A stretch of DNA of 64,000 bases from Setomelanomma holmii (lineage: Eukaryota; Ascomycota; Dothideomycetes; Pleosporales; Phaeosphaeriaceae). Of the stretch, positions 1 through 12,500 are shown piece by piece (position 1 is the first letter of the stretch; every line of letters starts with the position of its first letter). Below the pieces are notes generated by a model. That model saw only the letters and a list, made by a program, of their open reading frames with translations. It had not been told where the DNA came from and did not search any database. The translations under genes were made by a program, and so were the position numbers. The stretch spans positions 727,635 to 791,634 of the forward strand of contig ML978156.1 of NCBI GenBank assembly GCA_010015745.1, read 5' to 3'.

Positions 1-3000
1 TGGCTGAAAGGTGTTGTAGCCCGTTGGTTGACTTGGTATGGGCTGGAATGGCGCTCGTGGTGGATCCGCAAAGGGACTGCCATTCTGCTGGAAGCTAGGC
101 TGGAATCCTGTCTGCATAGGCTGCTGAAAGCCGGTTTGCATGGGCTGTTGGAACCCAGTCTGCAAAGGCTGCTGGAAGGGTGCAAAGCCGGTCTGCAGCG
201 GCATCTGTGGTGGCGGAGACATCGAGTTGTATCCTGTTGGATGCGGCATAATCCCGTTTTGCTGGAAGCCAAAGCCACCATTCTGTTGTGGCATGCCAGT
301 CATCTGCTGTTGCATGCGCTGCACATTTTGCATGTTCTGCATGTCTTGCAAACTCTGCCCAGGAGGAGCGACCTGCGCCATCATGTTTGGGTTGTAACCA
401 GTGAGCTGGGGTTGCAGAGGTGGAGGCGGACCGAATGCGCTCTGCTGCGGGTTCTGTGGAGCAGAGGAAGATCGCTGCGGTGGGGGTACAATAATGCCAC
501 CAGTATTCTGCTGCTGAGGAGGCTGCGGTCGCATTCGTGGTGGAGCCAGGTTCTGCGGTTGGGTTAGAGCTTTGATTGCCGCAACTTGATCAAACAGAGA
601 TGGCGTAGCACCCGTTGGCTGCGCTTGCTGTACCGGAGCAGGCGTTGGCGCTGGTAGGGGAGCTGCTTGAGGCTGAGGTGCCGGTGCAGGAGGCGTTGGT
701 TGCGCAATGAGTTCTGGCCTAAGTGCTGGCATGTCCAAGAGCGAAAGATCGTTCATCGAGCCTGTTAAAGTAGGCGGCTTTGGCGCAGAGGCAGAAGCTG
801 TTTGTGCAGGTGGTGGTGCAGAGGTCGACGCTGTCCTCGATGGTTTGACATCCCAAGCGTTGTCTTCGAAACCTTCGACTTGCCTTTCTGGCTTCGGCGC
901 AGATGCCAAGGGTGTTGGCGTGGCTTCCGCAGGCTTCTTCACGGCATCGTCAGTCTTCTGTTCAAAGGCTTTCGCATCGACGACATCGCTGGTCTGCACA
1001 GGGGGCGCAGGACGACCCTTTCGAGTATTATTCCTGAGTGCACCGCCGGGGCCAGAGAACAATCCTCCAGAGCTGCCTTCCTCACCACCGTCTTCAGCAA
1101 AGCTCACACCGCGCTTGCTACCATACTTGGACTCCAGATACTTGGTGACTCGCAAGATATCACCCTCCTTGAGACCTAAAGTACGTAGCAGCCCCGGAGT
1201 GATGTCAGGTATGTTCTCTTCACCCATCTGGTCCTTGTGGAAGGCCTGAGCATATCGCTCGCATATTTGGGGATTGACGCCGCACTTGAGGAAGAAGTCA
1301 AACCAGTCGTACTCCGGCTTCTTCTCGACTGTGATGCCTGAAGGTGACCGTGGAGCCTGGGCATTAGCTCGCTGCGTGCTCCGCCTCTTAAGATCGGATA
1401 GCGGCTTGTCGTCATCCAGTGACTCTCCAGTCACCCGCTCCACGTATTCGAGATCTTCGACAGACATCTTCGTCACTGGAACAGCAATCTTGACGCCATT
1501 GACCTTGTGCAAATGGATCTTGCCGCCTTTCATAAGGATGAACTGCGCCTCCACCTTGAACGACCCGGATCGATCGGTCCATGTTCGTACTTTCGAGGGA
1601 TCTGTCGTACAAAGTCAGCAAAGATGATTCCAAAAGCCACAGGACAGCACTAACCTGGCTTGGACGATGATTTGGCCGAAGATGCGTCTTTTGCAGAGCT
1701 GTCGCGCTTGCTGGATCTCTGTGAAGTACGACGATGGTTAACATTTGTATGCATGAGGCTAGAATTACGCGAAGGCAAATGCAGGCCAGGTCCTACCTGA
1801 TCATTCCTTGCCTCGCTGTCTCTCTTCCTCGAGGCCTGACGAGCAAGCTCCTCTTCCTCCCGCCGGTTCTGTTCCACCCTCGATCGACCAGCGTTCGTTC
1901 CCGTACGCGCGATTTGAGCTGCAGGTGCAGAAATGGGGACGGTTTCTCGGACTTCAACATAATTAGCTGGCACAACGCCCTCTTTGCCGTTCTTGAGTCG
2001 CCGGACTTTCCACCACTCATCACTGGCTGAGTCGTCGAGAACCACAATCTCGTCGCCAAGACCAACAGTGACCTCGTCGTCACCCTGTGCCATAAAGTCA
2101 AATAGCATAACACCCTTCTTCTGTACATTTGAGTTACCAGAGCCGGCAGCAAGCACTTCTCGTAGACCTGCGCCCTTGGCCGCTCCTGCGAGCTCCCCAA
2201 GAGCCGACATGATCTCTGTCGCAGTGTCTTTTGCGCCGCAGTGGAAGTCCACGCTCTTGCTCGGCTGCTTCAGCTCCATGAAAACGTGCTTTCCTTCTTG
2301 TGAATAGTATTCCATCTTCTCGGCCGTCCATTCCTGCTGGGGCCCGTCGCGCGACTTCTCTGGCGCGATCATGATCATTCCTTTCGGGATGTTGATGCCC
2401 AAAGTCATGGGCATCTTCTTGTTCTTGCCAGGCTGGGTAATGTACTCGTAGATGTTGTATAGATGGTACCCTCCACCCGAGACAGGAGTCGGTGGCTGTT
2501 CATTCCTGTCATATTGATCGAAAGTAACGCTGCGCGGTGGAGGAGATCGGAGCTCCGGCGAAGGGGAGCGCGCGGACGCATACTGGGTAGGAGGCGAGAA
2601 CTGCTCGGAGGGAGGGCGTTGTGGTAGTCGAGGTGGCGGCGCTTCCTCGTCCGACTCCTCGGGTGTGAACTGCACACGGCGCCCAGCCTTTGCGCCTACG
2701 TTGGGTGGGGGAGATATGGTCGAGCGCGGTGCTGCAGTCTGCTCAGACTTCTTCTGGATTATGCCTGCCAGAGCAGCAGCAGGACTTTGGTGCGGCGGGC
2801 TATCTGGAGTCGGCGGCTGCTCGTCATCAGAGTCAGGCGCTGCTGGTATTGAGGGACGAGTAGGCAGCGGAGGTGAAGCAATTGCCGGAGCCGCAGAAGC
2901 AGCGCCACCCTTTGTAAGCTCAATATAGTTCGCAGGAGCAAAGCCGTAGCTGCCGCCCTCTCCCACAAGCGCCCAGTCCGGATCTGTCGTGTCATACACG

Positions 3001-3402
3001 TCGAGCACTGCTTCCTCCTTGAAGGACAGCTCCTCATCGGTTTGGCGGTCGTAGTCGTAAAGTGCCCTGGCTTGCAAGATTGGTGCGGCCTACACAAAAT
3101 GTCAGACGCTGGTCTATGAGACGGCCTAGCATTCGAGAGCCCTCAAGGCCTGGTCGGCTTTGGGCGGCCACTTCTGACCCTACACCCAGCTATACAAAAC
3201 TTACCTCTTCAATGTAGTTGTTTGGAATCAGGCCCTCGGGCTCCTCCTCTTCGTCCTCGCGACCCTTCTTCTTCGCTTTCCACCAATCATCATCCGACGA
3301 CTTCTCCAGCACCATGAGCACATCGCCCTCGTTCAGTGCGATCTCATTGTCACTTTGGGGCACATAGTCGTATATGGCGCGGTAGATGCCGAGGAACACC
3401 AT
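1..3402 (-). CDS. SLA1: Actin cytoskeleton-regulatory complex protein Sla1 (C-terminus cut by window edge)
   Basis: Endocytic adaptor of cortical actin patches that links NPFxD cargo and clathrin coats to actin assembly. Exons on the minus strand are 3402-3205, 3089-1655 and 1601 to the window edge, with introns of 115 and 53 nt. They join into 1,078 codons without a stop. Domains in order: SH3 at about 5-62, SH3 at 70-125, a conserved central block at 275-385, a third SH3 at 390-455, SHD1 at 545-607 (starts PDPSKVRTW across the second splice), the SAM-like SHD2 at 640-705, then a Pro/Gln-rich tail with many LxxQxTG repeats (e.g. LQTGF, MQTGF). The three SH3 domains plus SHD1/SHD2 order is diagnostic for Sla1. 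The start MVFLGIYRAIYDY places the first SH3 at residue 5, as in fungal homologues. The tail continues beyond base 1. Confidence 0.95.
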
Positions 3403-4020
3403 TGTGACGTATGGCGGTGCGGCGCACCTTCAGAGAGTATCGAATTGTGTAGTGAGGCGGTGCTACAAGTGGCAGGAGGCAGCGACGGTGCGCATAAGCT
3501 CGGCGGAGAGCTGCGGACGGGAGTGGTGTTGGACGCTTCGAGGGGCTGGCAGGGGATGGCTGCGCGAGGCCTGCGAGCGTGTCTGGCGAAGCTGCAGGAA
3601 GCGGAAATGCTGAAAGGACGTTTTGGAGAAACACAAGAGAAGCAAGGAGCAGTAGTGTGGGAATGCTCGTGCTGTCGCAGCCGCGTGAGGTGAGACAGAT
3701 GGTTGACAAGCTGGACGCTCGCCTTGCGAAGCGCACGGGCAACAAGAATCGGGGCCGGCTCCACAACGACGTCAACCCGCTTCCGTCTCATGTCGGTGTT
3801 TACACAAGCCTTTCTCTGTTACCACTTGACCGGAAAGTTCTCCGATGATTTTGATGTTATATTTACTTAATGTTTGCAGAGTTCAGAAATCGGCAGCTTT
3901 CGAGCTACGTGCCGTGCATATGTGCGCATCACATCCAATGGGCAGGCCTTTCACCAGGAAATATCTCGCTAATAAGCCCTGATAGATTGTTCTTTGCGTA
4001 TTGGTATGGACAGCAATACT
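3403..4020. other. Intergenic: SLA1 promoter side and MFS 3' flank
   Basis: No supported gene. It holds the SLA1 5' flank (SLA1 is read leftward from 3402) and the 3' flank of the MFS gene ending at 4021. Open frames here have no recognisable domain and overlap one another in several frames. Confidence 0.6.
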
Positions 4021-5546
4021 TTAGTAGGTGAAGCGAAAGCCTTCCGTTCCCTCCAGCAACCGCTTCCCTCTCAACTGCCTCTGGTTCGCCATGTAAAAGT
4101 ATACGGAGAACACCCCGATGACCCCAATGATCATGACATGGGAACCAATACTGACCCATATCGCTGTCATATACCTTGGGCTTTCCTGCTGCCTCACGAT
4201 AAAACTTCCAGCGATGCCTCCAGCGCCATTGAAGGCTGTGACTGCAGCAGCAGTGAAGATCCTCTTCCACTGTCCGACAATGTTGTTCGCTTGGTATGTT
4301 GCCTGAAGGATGGTGTACAAAGTCAGTATAGTGTCTCACATGCAGTTCGTACATTGGATTTACGTACCATAGCTGCCCAATTGGCTACATATGCCCCGGT
4401 CGCGAGATAGGTACCGATGTAGCGGACGGTCACTTGGTCGGTGAAGCCCAGCATGCAGAAGCCAATGATGAGCGTGATGCAATTGAAAGTAATGATGGGG
4501 CCACGCAATTGGAGCTTGTCGCCAACCAGGCTCGACAAGATGGCTGGTATGACGGCGTAATAGTACGGTGGCGCAGACAAGAGGATCGACTTGTTCGTAC
4601 TGAAGCCCATACCGCCCTGTAGAATGATGGGAAGAAAATATGACAAGGAGGTTGAGACCAGATTCTGCAGGAAGTACAGAACGCAGAAGCCGTAGACTTT
4701 GGGATCCTTTGCGTGAACGAGGACCTTGGACAAGGCGAAATTGTCTGCCTTGACATCGCCTCGGTCGTTCTGGATCCGAGCGGAGGCAATCTCGCTCTCT
4801 GACTTATCGAGAAAGTAGAAGCTACGGTGCGAATCCTCAGGGAAGTCGATCATCCACCAATATGTGAGGATGCCAAAGAAGGCCGTAATGCTTCCTTGGA
4901 CGACAAACATCCGTTGCCATCCTTTGAGTCCTCCCTTATAATTGAGCTGGTTCAGGCCAAAGTTGACGATACTGCCGGTCGCGAGAACCATCACCTCCCC
5001 ACTTTGCATGAACGCGAAGCGCAACTGTTGCTCTTTCCTGGTGTACCAAGCGCTGATGAGTACAGTCAAGCCAGGATAGATACCAGACATTGCGATACCA
5101 AGCAAGATCCTCAGTGCAATCATCTGGCGCCATGTTTGCACAAAGGCCGTGCACATGGTGATGATGCCGAAGCAGAACGTGATAAACGCGAACCAAATCC
5201 GCGGGCCAAATGTCCTGACGGCAATCGTAGAGGGAAGCTGAAAGGCGATGCTCGCAATCGTGAAGATAAATATCGATACTGAGTAGCGGTTCCCGACGTT
5301 CAATTCGAGGTCGCTGAGCATGGATGTGACCGATGCACTGGAAATTACCCCACTATCGAGTAGGTTGAGAGAGCACAATATGCCCGCAATGCTGCAGAGT
5401 CGCAAATCGACCTTCAACCGAATGTTCTTCTGCCATTCTTCCTCAAGTCTATCTCTTTCTTGCGTGGCAATGGCCCCTTGCTCTTCATCTTGGACCTCTT
5501 GGACGGAGTCCTTTTCTGAGACCTGACTGGGCGGTCCTTTCGTCAT
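4021..5546 (-). CDS. MFS permease, Dal5/allantoate (anion:cation symporter) type
   Basis: Plasma-membrane transporter of the major facilitator superfamily. Exons 5546-4368 and 4302-4021 flank a 65-nt intron (donor GTACGT, acceptor CTTCAG) and give 486 aa. After a hydrophilic acidic N-terminus come helices in the 12-TM pattern, beginning near LCSIAGILCSLNLLDSG. The splice rebuilds the ACS-family stretch ATYQANNIVGQWKR, and the motif GIYPGLTVLISAWYTRKEQ between TM4 and TM5 is typical of Dal5-like carboxylate/vitamin/allantoate permeases. The substrate cannot be read from sequence; candidates are allantoate, ureidosuccinate, nicotinate, biotin precursors or other small organic anions. The start at 5546 is the first ATG, preceded by a compact leader. 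The C-terminus is short (EGFRFTY). Confidence 0.9.
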
Positions 5547-6346
5547 TGTGAAGGTAGAATGGGAAGTGTGATGATACAGGGCAACTGCGGCAAAGGACGA
5601 ACGCTCATCATGTACATATGGAAGCGACTAGAAATCTGGCTGCTTATCACAAGTGACTCGAAAGTGGTGTAATGCGAGGCTCCGCATTCTTTGCAGATTC
5701 CCGGTTGCCGCTTCCGACCTCGGCAGGTGCGAAGCCGACCAGTTACAAAGGCTGACAAATGAACGTCAAGTTTTCCGCACAGCGGTTAATGTACCACGAT
5801 ACACGACATTGTACAGATTGCCATTAATCGGCGGAACTCCTCGGCCATCGTGAAACAAAACTCGCAGTCTCAAGATACTCTGCGACCACAGCGGCAAGAC
5901 CTCAGCAACGCCACCATGCGGACCTGTTGTGAATCAGACATGGCATTTCATTCAGAACCCTCATGGAGACAAGCACTTATACTGGCTATGAGCTAGGCTT
6001 AGACCTGTGGTGCATTGATCGTGTTCTTACAAGGGCACACCCCGTACACCTCTCGTTTTCACCTGACGCCGAGGGAACCCTCCAAAAGAGCAAGAAAAGA
6101 AAAGTTGAGCAAAAAAGAGTCGAACTCACGCTTGCTGCTTGAAGCATGCAAGCCTGAGAACAGTTCCCTAAGAAATTACACCAATATGTTACTTGGAGCA
6201 TGCACATTAGTGAACTTCAGAAGAAGACAAAATCAACACGATATATAAAGTCTTACCACATCTAAGGACTGCTCTTTATAGGTAATGCGGTATTCATGTA
6301 TTGCGCACGACGCCTTTAGATCGCTTTCACATTGCACGAATTGGGA
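5547..6346. other. Intergenic: MFS promoter region
   Basis: No supported gene. It contains the 5' flank of the leftward MFS gene and the 3' flank of the oxygenase pseudogene. I see no recognisable domain on either strand. Confidence 0.6.
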
Positions 6347-7620
6347 CTATTTACCACTCAAGCTTTCTCCATCCATCCACAAAATCCATCTGCGCAAGCC
6401 CACGTCATAGTCCTTCTTTCCCTCAATGTCACTCCAGCTACCCGTTTCCTCAACCCTCCTCACAGCTTCCTTCATATCCTGTCCTCAATCAGCCCGCCCC
6501 CACCGAAACCAAATCGCAAATCATCACGTACCTTCATATACCACCTCCCCGGCCACCGTCTCACCCCAACGGGAACCTTGGGATACACCAACGCCACAAA
6601 CCCGACGACCTTATGATACCACAATAAATTCCACGGCGTGACTTTGAACCCGTACTCGCGCCTGAAGCGCTTCGGAAGCCAGTGGATCGTTAGTCGTCGA
6701 GCGATTGGTGCATTGGGCTTGAACCTAAGGGCTTGTTAGACTTCCAACTTGCACTCGAGTGACTTTCAGGAATCCCGAGACTTGACTTACCACAGCGGCA
6801 TATTCCTCGGCCACATCAGATTCTAAATCTTCCGTATCAGCCCTCGCTTACCTTCAGACCGCACAGCACAGCGCCGCAAATATAACATATCTTGCGCAAC
6901 CTCCTCGCCCAATCCGTGAATTCCAGCCCCTGCACCATGTCCTCCCAATACGTCCGAAACTGCGCCGGCGCTGGGGGCTAGATATCCGGACTCATGCGCA
7001 GACTGGTTTCATACATGGCTGCCTCTTTGTACAGCGCATCCATTTCGAGCGAGAGAGTTTGCCGAAGAATGTGTCATGCACGATGACGAGGCTGACGAAA
7101 AGGGTCGCCGCGGTCCATCTGTGCAGGGCGGGGTCGTCTGCGAACTATGACAGCGTCAGTGAGTTTGAGAGTTGGTGGTAACAGCGAGTGTATGAGAAGG
7201 AGATGGATGAGAAAGGAAGGATAGGACGTACGTAGTTTTCATCTTTAACATCCTTATATGCATTATGAATCAAACTGAAAATCGCCCCTTTCTCTTCCCT
7301 CGTGCCGAGCAAAACGGCATTCAAGAACCGCACAGTTGTTTGCAGACGGTTCATAGTGTGGTTTGCAAAATTGGAGTGTTTGTATGATCCTAGTGTACAG
7401 AGTCAGCTTGTAGGCGTGGTGGAAGCGTGGAAGCTTATGACATGTTGGTGCGGACGGAGATGAATATACCTTCTGCTAAAGCTGGATGAGCGAATTGGCA
7501 TAGTATTGCGAATTGGCCGCCGAGACAGTATATGGGCCCCTTGACGAGGGGCTTGAGTTCATTTGGTTCGGCGATTGTGGGGTAGATTTCTGGTTCTGTG
7601 GAGGGTGTCTTGAGCGTCAT
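6347..7620 (-). pseudogene. Broken DUF2236 / MpaB-type ER-bound oxygenase gene
   Basis: A decayed member of the DUF2236 oxygenase family (heme/latex-clearing-like, ER-bound in MpaB). Recognisable exon blocks on the minus strand: 7620-7470, 7389-7232, 7144 to about 6791, 6724-6532 and 6478-6347, separated by plausible introns (80, 87, 66 and 53 nt). Conserved segments include YCLGGQFAILCQFAHPALAEG, HSNFANHTMNRLQTTVRF, DDPALHRWTAATLFVSLV, NLMWPRNMPLWFKP and a C-terminal DMKEAVRRVEETG. The third block is damaged. A 2-nt excess near 7046-7058 shifts the frame before LEMDALYKEAAMYE. A TAG at 6978-6980 follows SLRMSPDI. A second frame change precedes NLMWPRN, which is itself preceded by an in-frame TAG (6823-6825). 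No splice pattern I could find repairs all of these. The intact flanking blocks suggest fairly recent loss. Confidence 0.8.
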
Positions 7621-8447
7621 CAAGGCTTTCTAAGAGGTGCAGCCTGCTGGACATGACGTATTGGTGGATCTTGCTATGTAGAGTGATGCTGAGAAGGATG
7701 GGTCTGTTCAGCCAGAGACATGTGTAGGTTGAAGAACATTCCGTTCATACCTCCCTTAACCGTGCTATATACTCTGTTGGTAGACCACCGAGGCTTCATA
7801 TGCAGCACAGAAGCTAACCAAGGTCGTCAGGCATGGTGTTCGATCCTTCACAGCCAAGGAGCTGGGGTGCTGTTACAAGGAGAGGATATCTCGCTAGCTC
7901 AGTAGTATGTGCAACAGCAAACGACTCCAAGCCTAGCGAAAACAACATCATCGGTAGGGGAAAAGCATGAATGAGAGTAATGATGTGTGAATCGAATTGG
8001 TATCCATTTTTCGTCCGATGAAGGATGATCCTTTCTAGTATGACCACTGGCATCCAGCCAGGGGGGAAAGCATCTCGCCAAGCCATAGTGAATGTGGGGT
8101 ATTGGTAACGAATGAGCAGAGACAGAAGGGAATACAACCCGCATCCAACAAAATAGTAGAAGCAACAGGGCCGTCTGCCCATGCCAAACAGTCCGTAGAC
8201 GGGTGATACCGTTGCTCCAACCATCCCAGTATATGTATGTCCTGATCCCATCCTTCGCTGACAATTTGGCGGTGGTTGAGTGTCGCAAGTGTGACAACAC
8301 GGGGAATACTATAAAAGCCAACCGAGGACCCAAAAGCACTCGCTTCGTAAATCATGAAATCAAGAGGTGTCTTGAAATGGTGTAAATCAAGATTAAAATC
8401 CGTAGAGAGAATCTCACAAGGGGAGAGTATGGTGAGGTGGGGAACCT
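7621..8447. other. Intergenic: HAPB 3' flank
   Basis: No supported gene. It lies between the oxygenase pseudogene start and the HAPB stop codon. Overlapping minus-strand open frames at about 7814-8355 show no family resemblance and are probably HAPB 3' UTR or noise. Confidence 0.55.
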
Positions 8448-9518
8448 CTAACCATCGTCCTCATCATCCTCCTCCTCGTCCTCGTCTTCCTCGCTTGTGC
8501 TTTGACGTTGTACAGCACCTGCTTTGTTTTTCTTGATGTTGGGTGTCCCTTTGAGCTGAGTGGACGACGCTTTACGTTTGGGTCCAGAGCTTGCGGGTGC
8601 TTTGGCAGGATTTGAATCGTTTTCCTTGTTACCCTCGCCCTCTTCACCGCCCTTCTGAGCATCCATTGCTGCGACCTCCTCAGCCGTCAAGAAACGACCA
8701 CCGGGCCCTCGGGGTCTGCGCATGGCGTGATTATGCCTTGACTCGTGCAGGTAAGGCTTCCTGCCCTTGGATGTCAAACGAAGAGCATCCTCGAGCTTTT
8801 GTCGAGCGAGACGTCTTTTCAAAATGCGATGAAACTGCTTCGCATTGACGTAAAGCGGTGCCTCTTCCGCCTGCGCGCCAGCCACGAGCTCAGGTGACTG
8901 CTGGTGCTGTTGCGGAGCTTGTGGCATCTGAGGGGGAACAGATGGTCTTGGGCCGACGTGGCTCATGACTGGTTGTGGCTGTTGCATGGCTGGGCTGCTG
9001 ATCTGAGTGCTCATGCGGCGCTGCTGCATCGCCTGAGAAGTCATTTGGACTTGAGATGGCAAGCTGCCCGACATTGGACCTGAGACGGCAGTAGGCGATC
9101 GTGGGGCCACACGACCGTCCGCCTTCATCTGTCCTCCGGCCATGCGAGGCGAGGCGCGAGGATCTTGCGCCAGCTGGCCTGGGATGGCATACTGCTCTTG
9201 ATAGCCCGCCGGACCCGCCGCCGCTGCTGTCGCCATAGCCGCAGCCTGCGAGGGCGACATCCCATATGGCTGAGGCATGCCAGGAATGTAGCCTTGCTGT
9301 GCATAGTTCATTTGCTGATGGTGCTGTGGATTTGGCGCGCCACCCGGATTGTACCCTTGCGATGGCAGTATCGGCGACGTCTGCTGGTAAGAATGCATCT
9401 GTCCTTGTGTGGGCGATGTTATTGATGGGTTCCCTGCCGCAGGGTTTTGCGCTCCGCCATAGTTCTGGAGATGAGCACCGCTATGCCCATGAGGCTGGTA
9501 TGCCGCGTAGTCCGTCAT
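8448..9518 (-). CDS. hapB: CCAAT-binding factor subunit HapB (NF-YA/Hap2)
   Basis: Sequence-specific subunit of the nuclear CCAAT-binding complex, which pairs with the HapC/HapE histone-fold dimer. It is a single uninterrupted 356-aa frame. Residues 1-215 are Gln/Pro/Gly/Met-rich, as in NF-YA activation regions. The conserved core spans about 219-277. Its first half (PLYVNAKQFHRILKRRLARQ) is the subunit-interaction helix. Its second half (YLHESRHNHAMRRPRGPGGRF) carries the DNA-contacting His/Arg residues; all key residues are present. The tail is basic then strongly acidic (SEEDEDEEEDDEDD), a feature of filamentous-fungal HapB. The start is the first ATG of the frame. In Pezizomycotina this complex acts with HapX in iron homeostasis; that link is family knowledge, not visible here. 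About 5 kb upstream has no supported gene. Confidence 0.96.
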   Translation of the reverse strand: MTDYAAYQPHGHSGAHLQNYGGAQNPAAGNPSITSPTQGQMHSYQQTSPILPSQGYNPGGAPNPQHHQQMNYAQQGYIPGMPQPYGMSPSQAAAMATAAAAGPAGYQEQYAIPGQLAQDPRASPRMAGGQMKADGRVAPRSPTAVSGPMSGSLPSQVQMTSQAMQQRRMSTQISSPAMQQPQPVMSHVGPRPSVPPQMPQAPQQHQQSPELVAGAQAEEAPLYVNAKQFHRILKRRLARQKLEDALRLTSKGRKPYLHESRHNHAMRRPRGPGGRFLTAEEVAAMDAQKGGEEGEGNKENDSNPAKAPASSGPKRKASSTQLKGTPNIKKNKAGAVQRQSTSEEDEDEEEDDEDDG

Positions 9519-12500
9519 GTTTGTTATGTTTGGGGTACAAGATACTTTGGGTGTACAAGCTTATTGTACGCGACTCGCGGCGGCGTCTTCGCGAGTATTA
9601 CCCCAGATGCGCCACTGAAAGACACAAACCCGAGCTGTCGTGCTGGACCTCGTGGAAGCCTCCGTGTGCTGAAATGGGCCTTTGCTGCAAGCCTTACGCG
9701 CGTTGGTGATTGGAAGGATGTAGGATAGCACCGCGAATAGGTTGGTGGAAGCGACTTGTATGGTTGGCGAGCTGTAGCCTAGAGCTGAGGCGAGATTAGC
9801 AACGGCCAATGATGCGCGTCAAGTACTGCTGGGGCTTACAGGTAGGTGTCTTGCGCCGAGTGAGATGCTGGGTGGTTGGATGGTTGGTGTGCCGGAGGAT
9901 TAAATGGACTCGACGGCGTGCGGCTTGTTTGCTGTTCAAAGGCAAGATACCGATGGAGTACTGTCGCTTGAAGCACGAAGCACACGCTGGGTCACGTCGC
10001 GGCAGGGCCGATGCTTGATGCGTTGTCAATGGCCACGCTTATGAGGCGAATTCGCTTGATGCGCGCACGGGTACAGCCTCAGTGCAAGACCTGAGGCGCA
10101 ACGGCGGCGATTGGGTGCAGAGTCAGATCGTGGGGCGGTGCGCTCGTACAGAAGAATAGGCGGACTGGCGGCGAGGGAAGACGCAGTCTAATGGGCCGCG
10201 CCGTGTGGGGAAGGAGCCGTTGCAGGAGTTCACCAGTTAGGAATGAAGCAGAGATTTGTCTACACTGTTAAGAGTAACCGTCAGCTAGGGCAAGACGCGG
10301 TTGTTCGAGCAATTGGAGGAGGTCGAGGGTGGGCATGAGATGGCGGGCGGACGATTGGAGATGATGCGTTGGCACTGCAGGGCCATGCATGAGCGCGAGC
10401 ACACTTACCGACTTTAATCAGCTACCACGTCAATTGCGCGCCTAGTCGATGCTGTGCCGTCTAGGATCACGCTGCTGGGCCGGTTTTGGAGCGTCAGAGT
10501 TGCGGCTCTAGTGAGCAGGGCAGCCAGCGACAGCACAGGTATATATTGTCGCGGTGTGCAGGTAACGCTTTTGGCATCAACAAGATCCAGGACGCTGGCT
10601 GTGCGCGATACACGATGGCTCTACTTAATGAGCCGTGTGTTCCCTCCTGTTGCGACGCGTTAGCAAGTGCCATCAATTGCAGAATGCGCGCGACGGTATA
10701 CGGGCTCTCGGCAGTACAGAACGCACGCGCAACAGGCATTGCGCCGTGCAGGCGGCGAGCAGCGGGAGGCGACAACATGTATCCATCGAGTCGCGCTGCA
10801 CACATGGTGCGGCGACGACAATGTTCCGAGATGCACTTACGATGCTCGGCCGCAGGCGAGTTGGGTCACGAGATTTGGAGGTGGTGAGCTTCCAATCGCG
10901 ACTCGCGTTGATTTTGCTGTCTCACGGGCGCGTGCGAAATACCTGGCTGTACCGGCTCTGGGCGGGCTGTGGAAGCGCCGCTGCAGTGCACAGAAGTACC
11001 CGTGGGCGGTTTGACGTGCCTGTGACCACGAGCGCGTGTCGTGCAGAGACTCCCGAGGTCGTCTTTTGGTAGAGCTCAGTGCTGGCTGGCTAGCTGATAG
11101 CCGTTGTGGTGCAGATGCCAGGTGATTGGAAGAGAGAGGAATGAAACTGGATTGGGCAGACAAGAAAGAGCGACCGGCGGGGCTCTTATCATAGGCGGAG
11201 GGAATCGCGTTGTGGCAGGGGTCGCCGGCCATTGACAGGCCAGCGCCGACCGTATTTTGAAGACAGACGTGACACCCCATGGCCCGTCCATTGCACCGCG
11301 GGCCTGCGTCTCTATGCTGTACACAACGCTGCCAGACTTCTTCTGCTATCGTCTAGGATGCGCTTCGCGAGTTGCGCTTTCCATCTCGTGTCAGTTGTGA
11401 CAGGCGGTAGCCGAGCCGGAAGCAGCGCTCGATGACGTCCCCCCAGCGGTGAGTGTTGACGTGGTCGCCCTTTCCCTTCTGCTCGCTTGCGCCTTCCCGT
11501 CTGCGCACATGCGGCAGCTGCTGCTCGTTCAGCTCGCAGCAAAATGATGCGAAGCAAATTCCACGGCGCGAGCAAATCACCGTCACATAACCACCCGAAA
11601 ATCCCGGCGCGTAGCCAACGTGATCGTGTAAATTTCGCCCCAAGCTGTTTTGCTGCGCGATCGCGCCTTGATTGGCCCGCGGACGGTAATTGCTGGGCCG
11701 CCCCAGTTCACCGCACAGCGCCCAACACCGTGATTCTTGGACGCCTCTGACGTTGAATGGGTCGAAGATCACGCGTCTGAGATTGCTTGCGATCTCCTTG
11801 CTGCGGAATTCACCCACTACGACAAAGTTCTTAGCTGTCGATCTGGGCCCGTCTGCAGCCGGAGCCGCAGTGCCAGTGCTGGGTGGCCTCGAGGAGATCT
11901 TGTTCACTGGCAGATGCCCAACGCTCGCCCTGGCACCGTTTGGAAATTCGACGCGCTGTTGCGCGCTTCTATTGTGTTTCGCGCCCGCCTCACGCGCAGC
12001 TGGAGAAGTTTCTTACCTCCATTGGCTCACAGCAGGTCTCGTTCGCGTCTCAGAGACATATAGCGTCAGCACGATGCCATGCAGCTCATAACAAGCTCCA
12101 GCGTCAAAGCTTCGGACCATCGCGCACTGGCAATGGCGTGTTGTGGACAAGGCGCGTTGTTAGCTGCAGATCAGATAGCAAGGCCTTGGTCTCCATCATC
12201 TGCGCAGGCATCCTCCCAGTAAAGGCACCACAGCATGTGTCGAAGTGCGAGCTGCCCTCAAAGACAGCCACCAGGCTTTCTTTTTGACAGCCATCGTGCG
12301 TCTATGCGCATCACCCACCGTACTGGTTCAGCCGCTCTATGAGGTCACACAACTCCGTGAGCGCAAGTGGGAGGACATTCGGTGCATATGCCTATCTCAG
12401 GGCTTCCCACCGTCGGCTGAAGGACTGTGATATCGAGGGGTGACCTGCCGGTACACTCAAGATGCCGAGCATGGGCTGTGCCGACTGATACATATTGCGG

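Noticed and set aside
10454..11907. Several overlapping frames of 100-180 codons upstream of HAPB
   Set aside because: They overlap in many frames of GC-rich DNA and their translations are low-complexity Arg/Ser/Ala; no gene supported.
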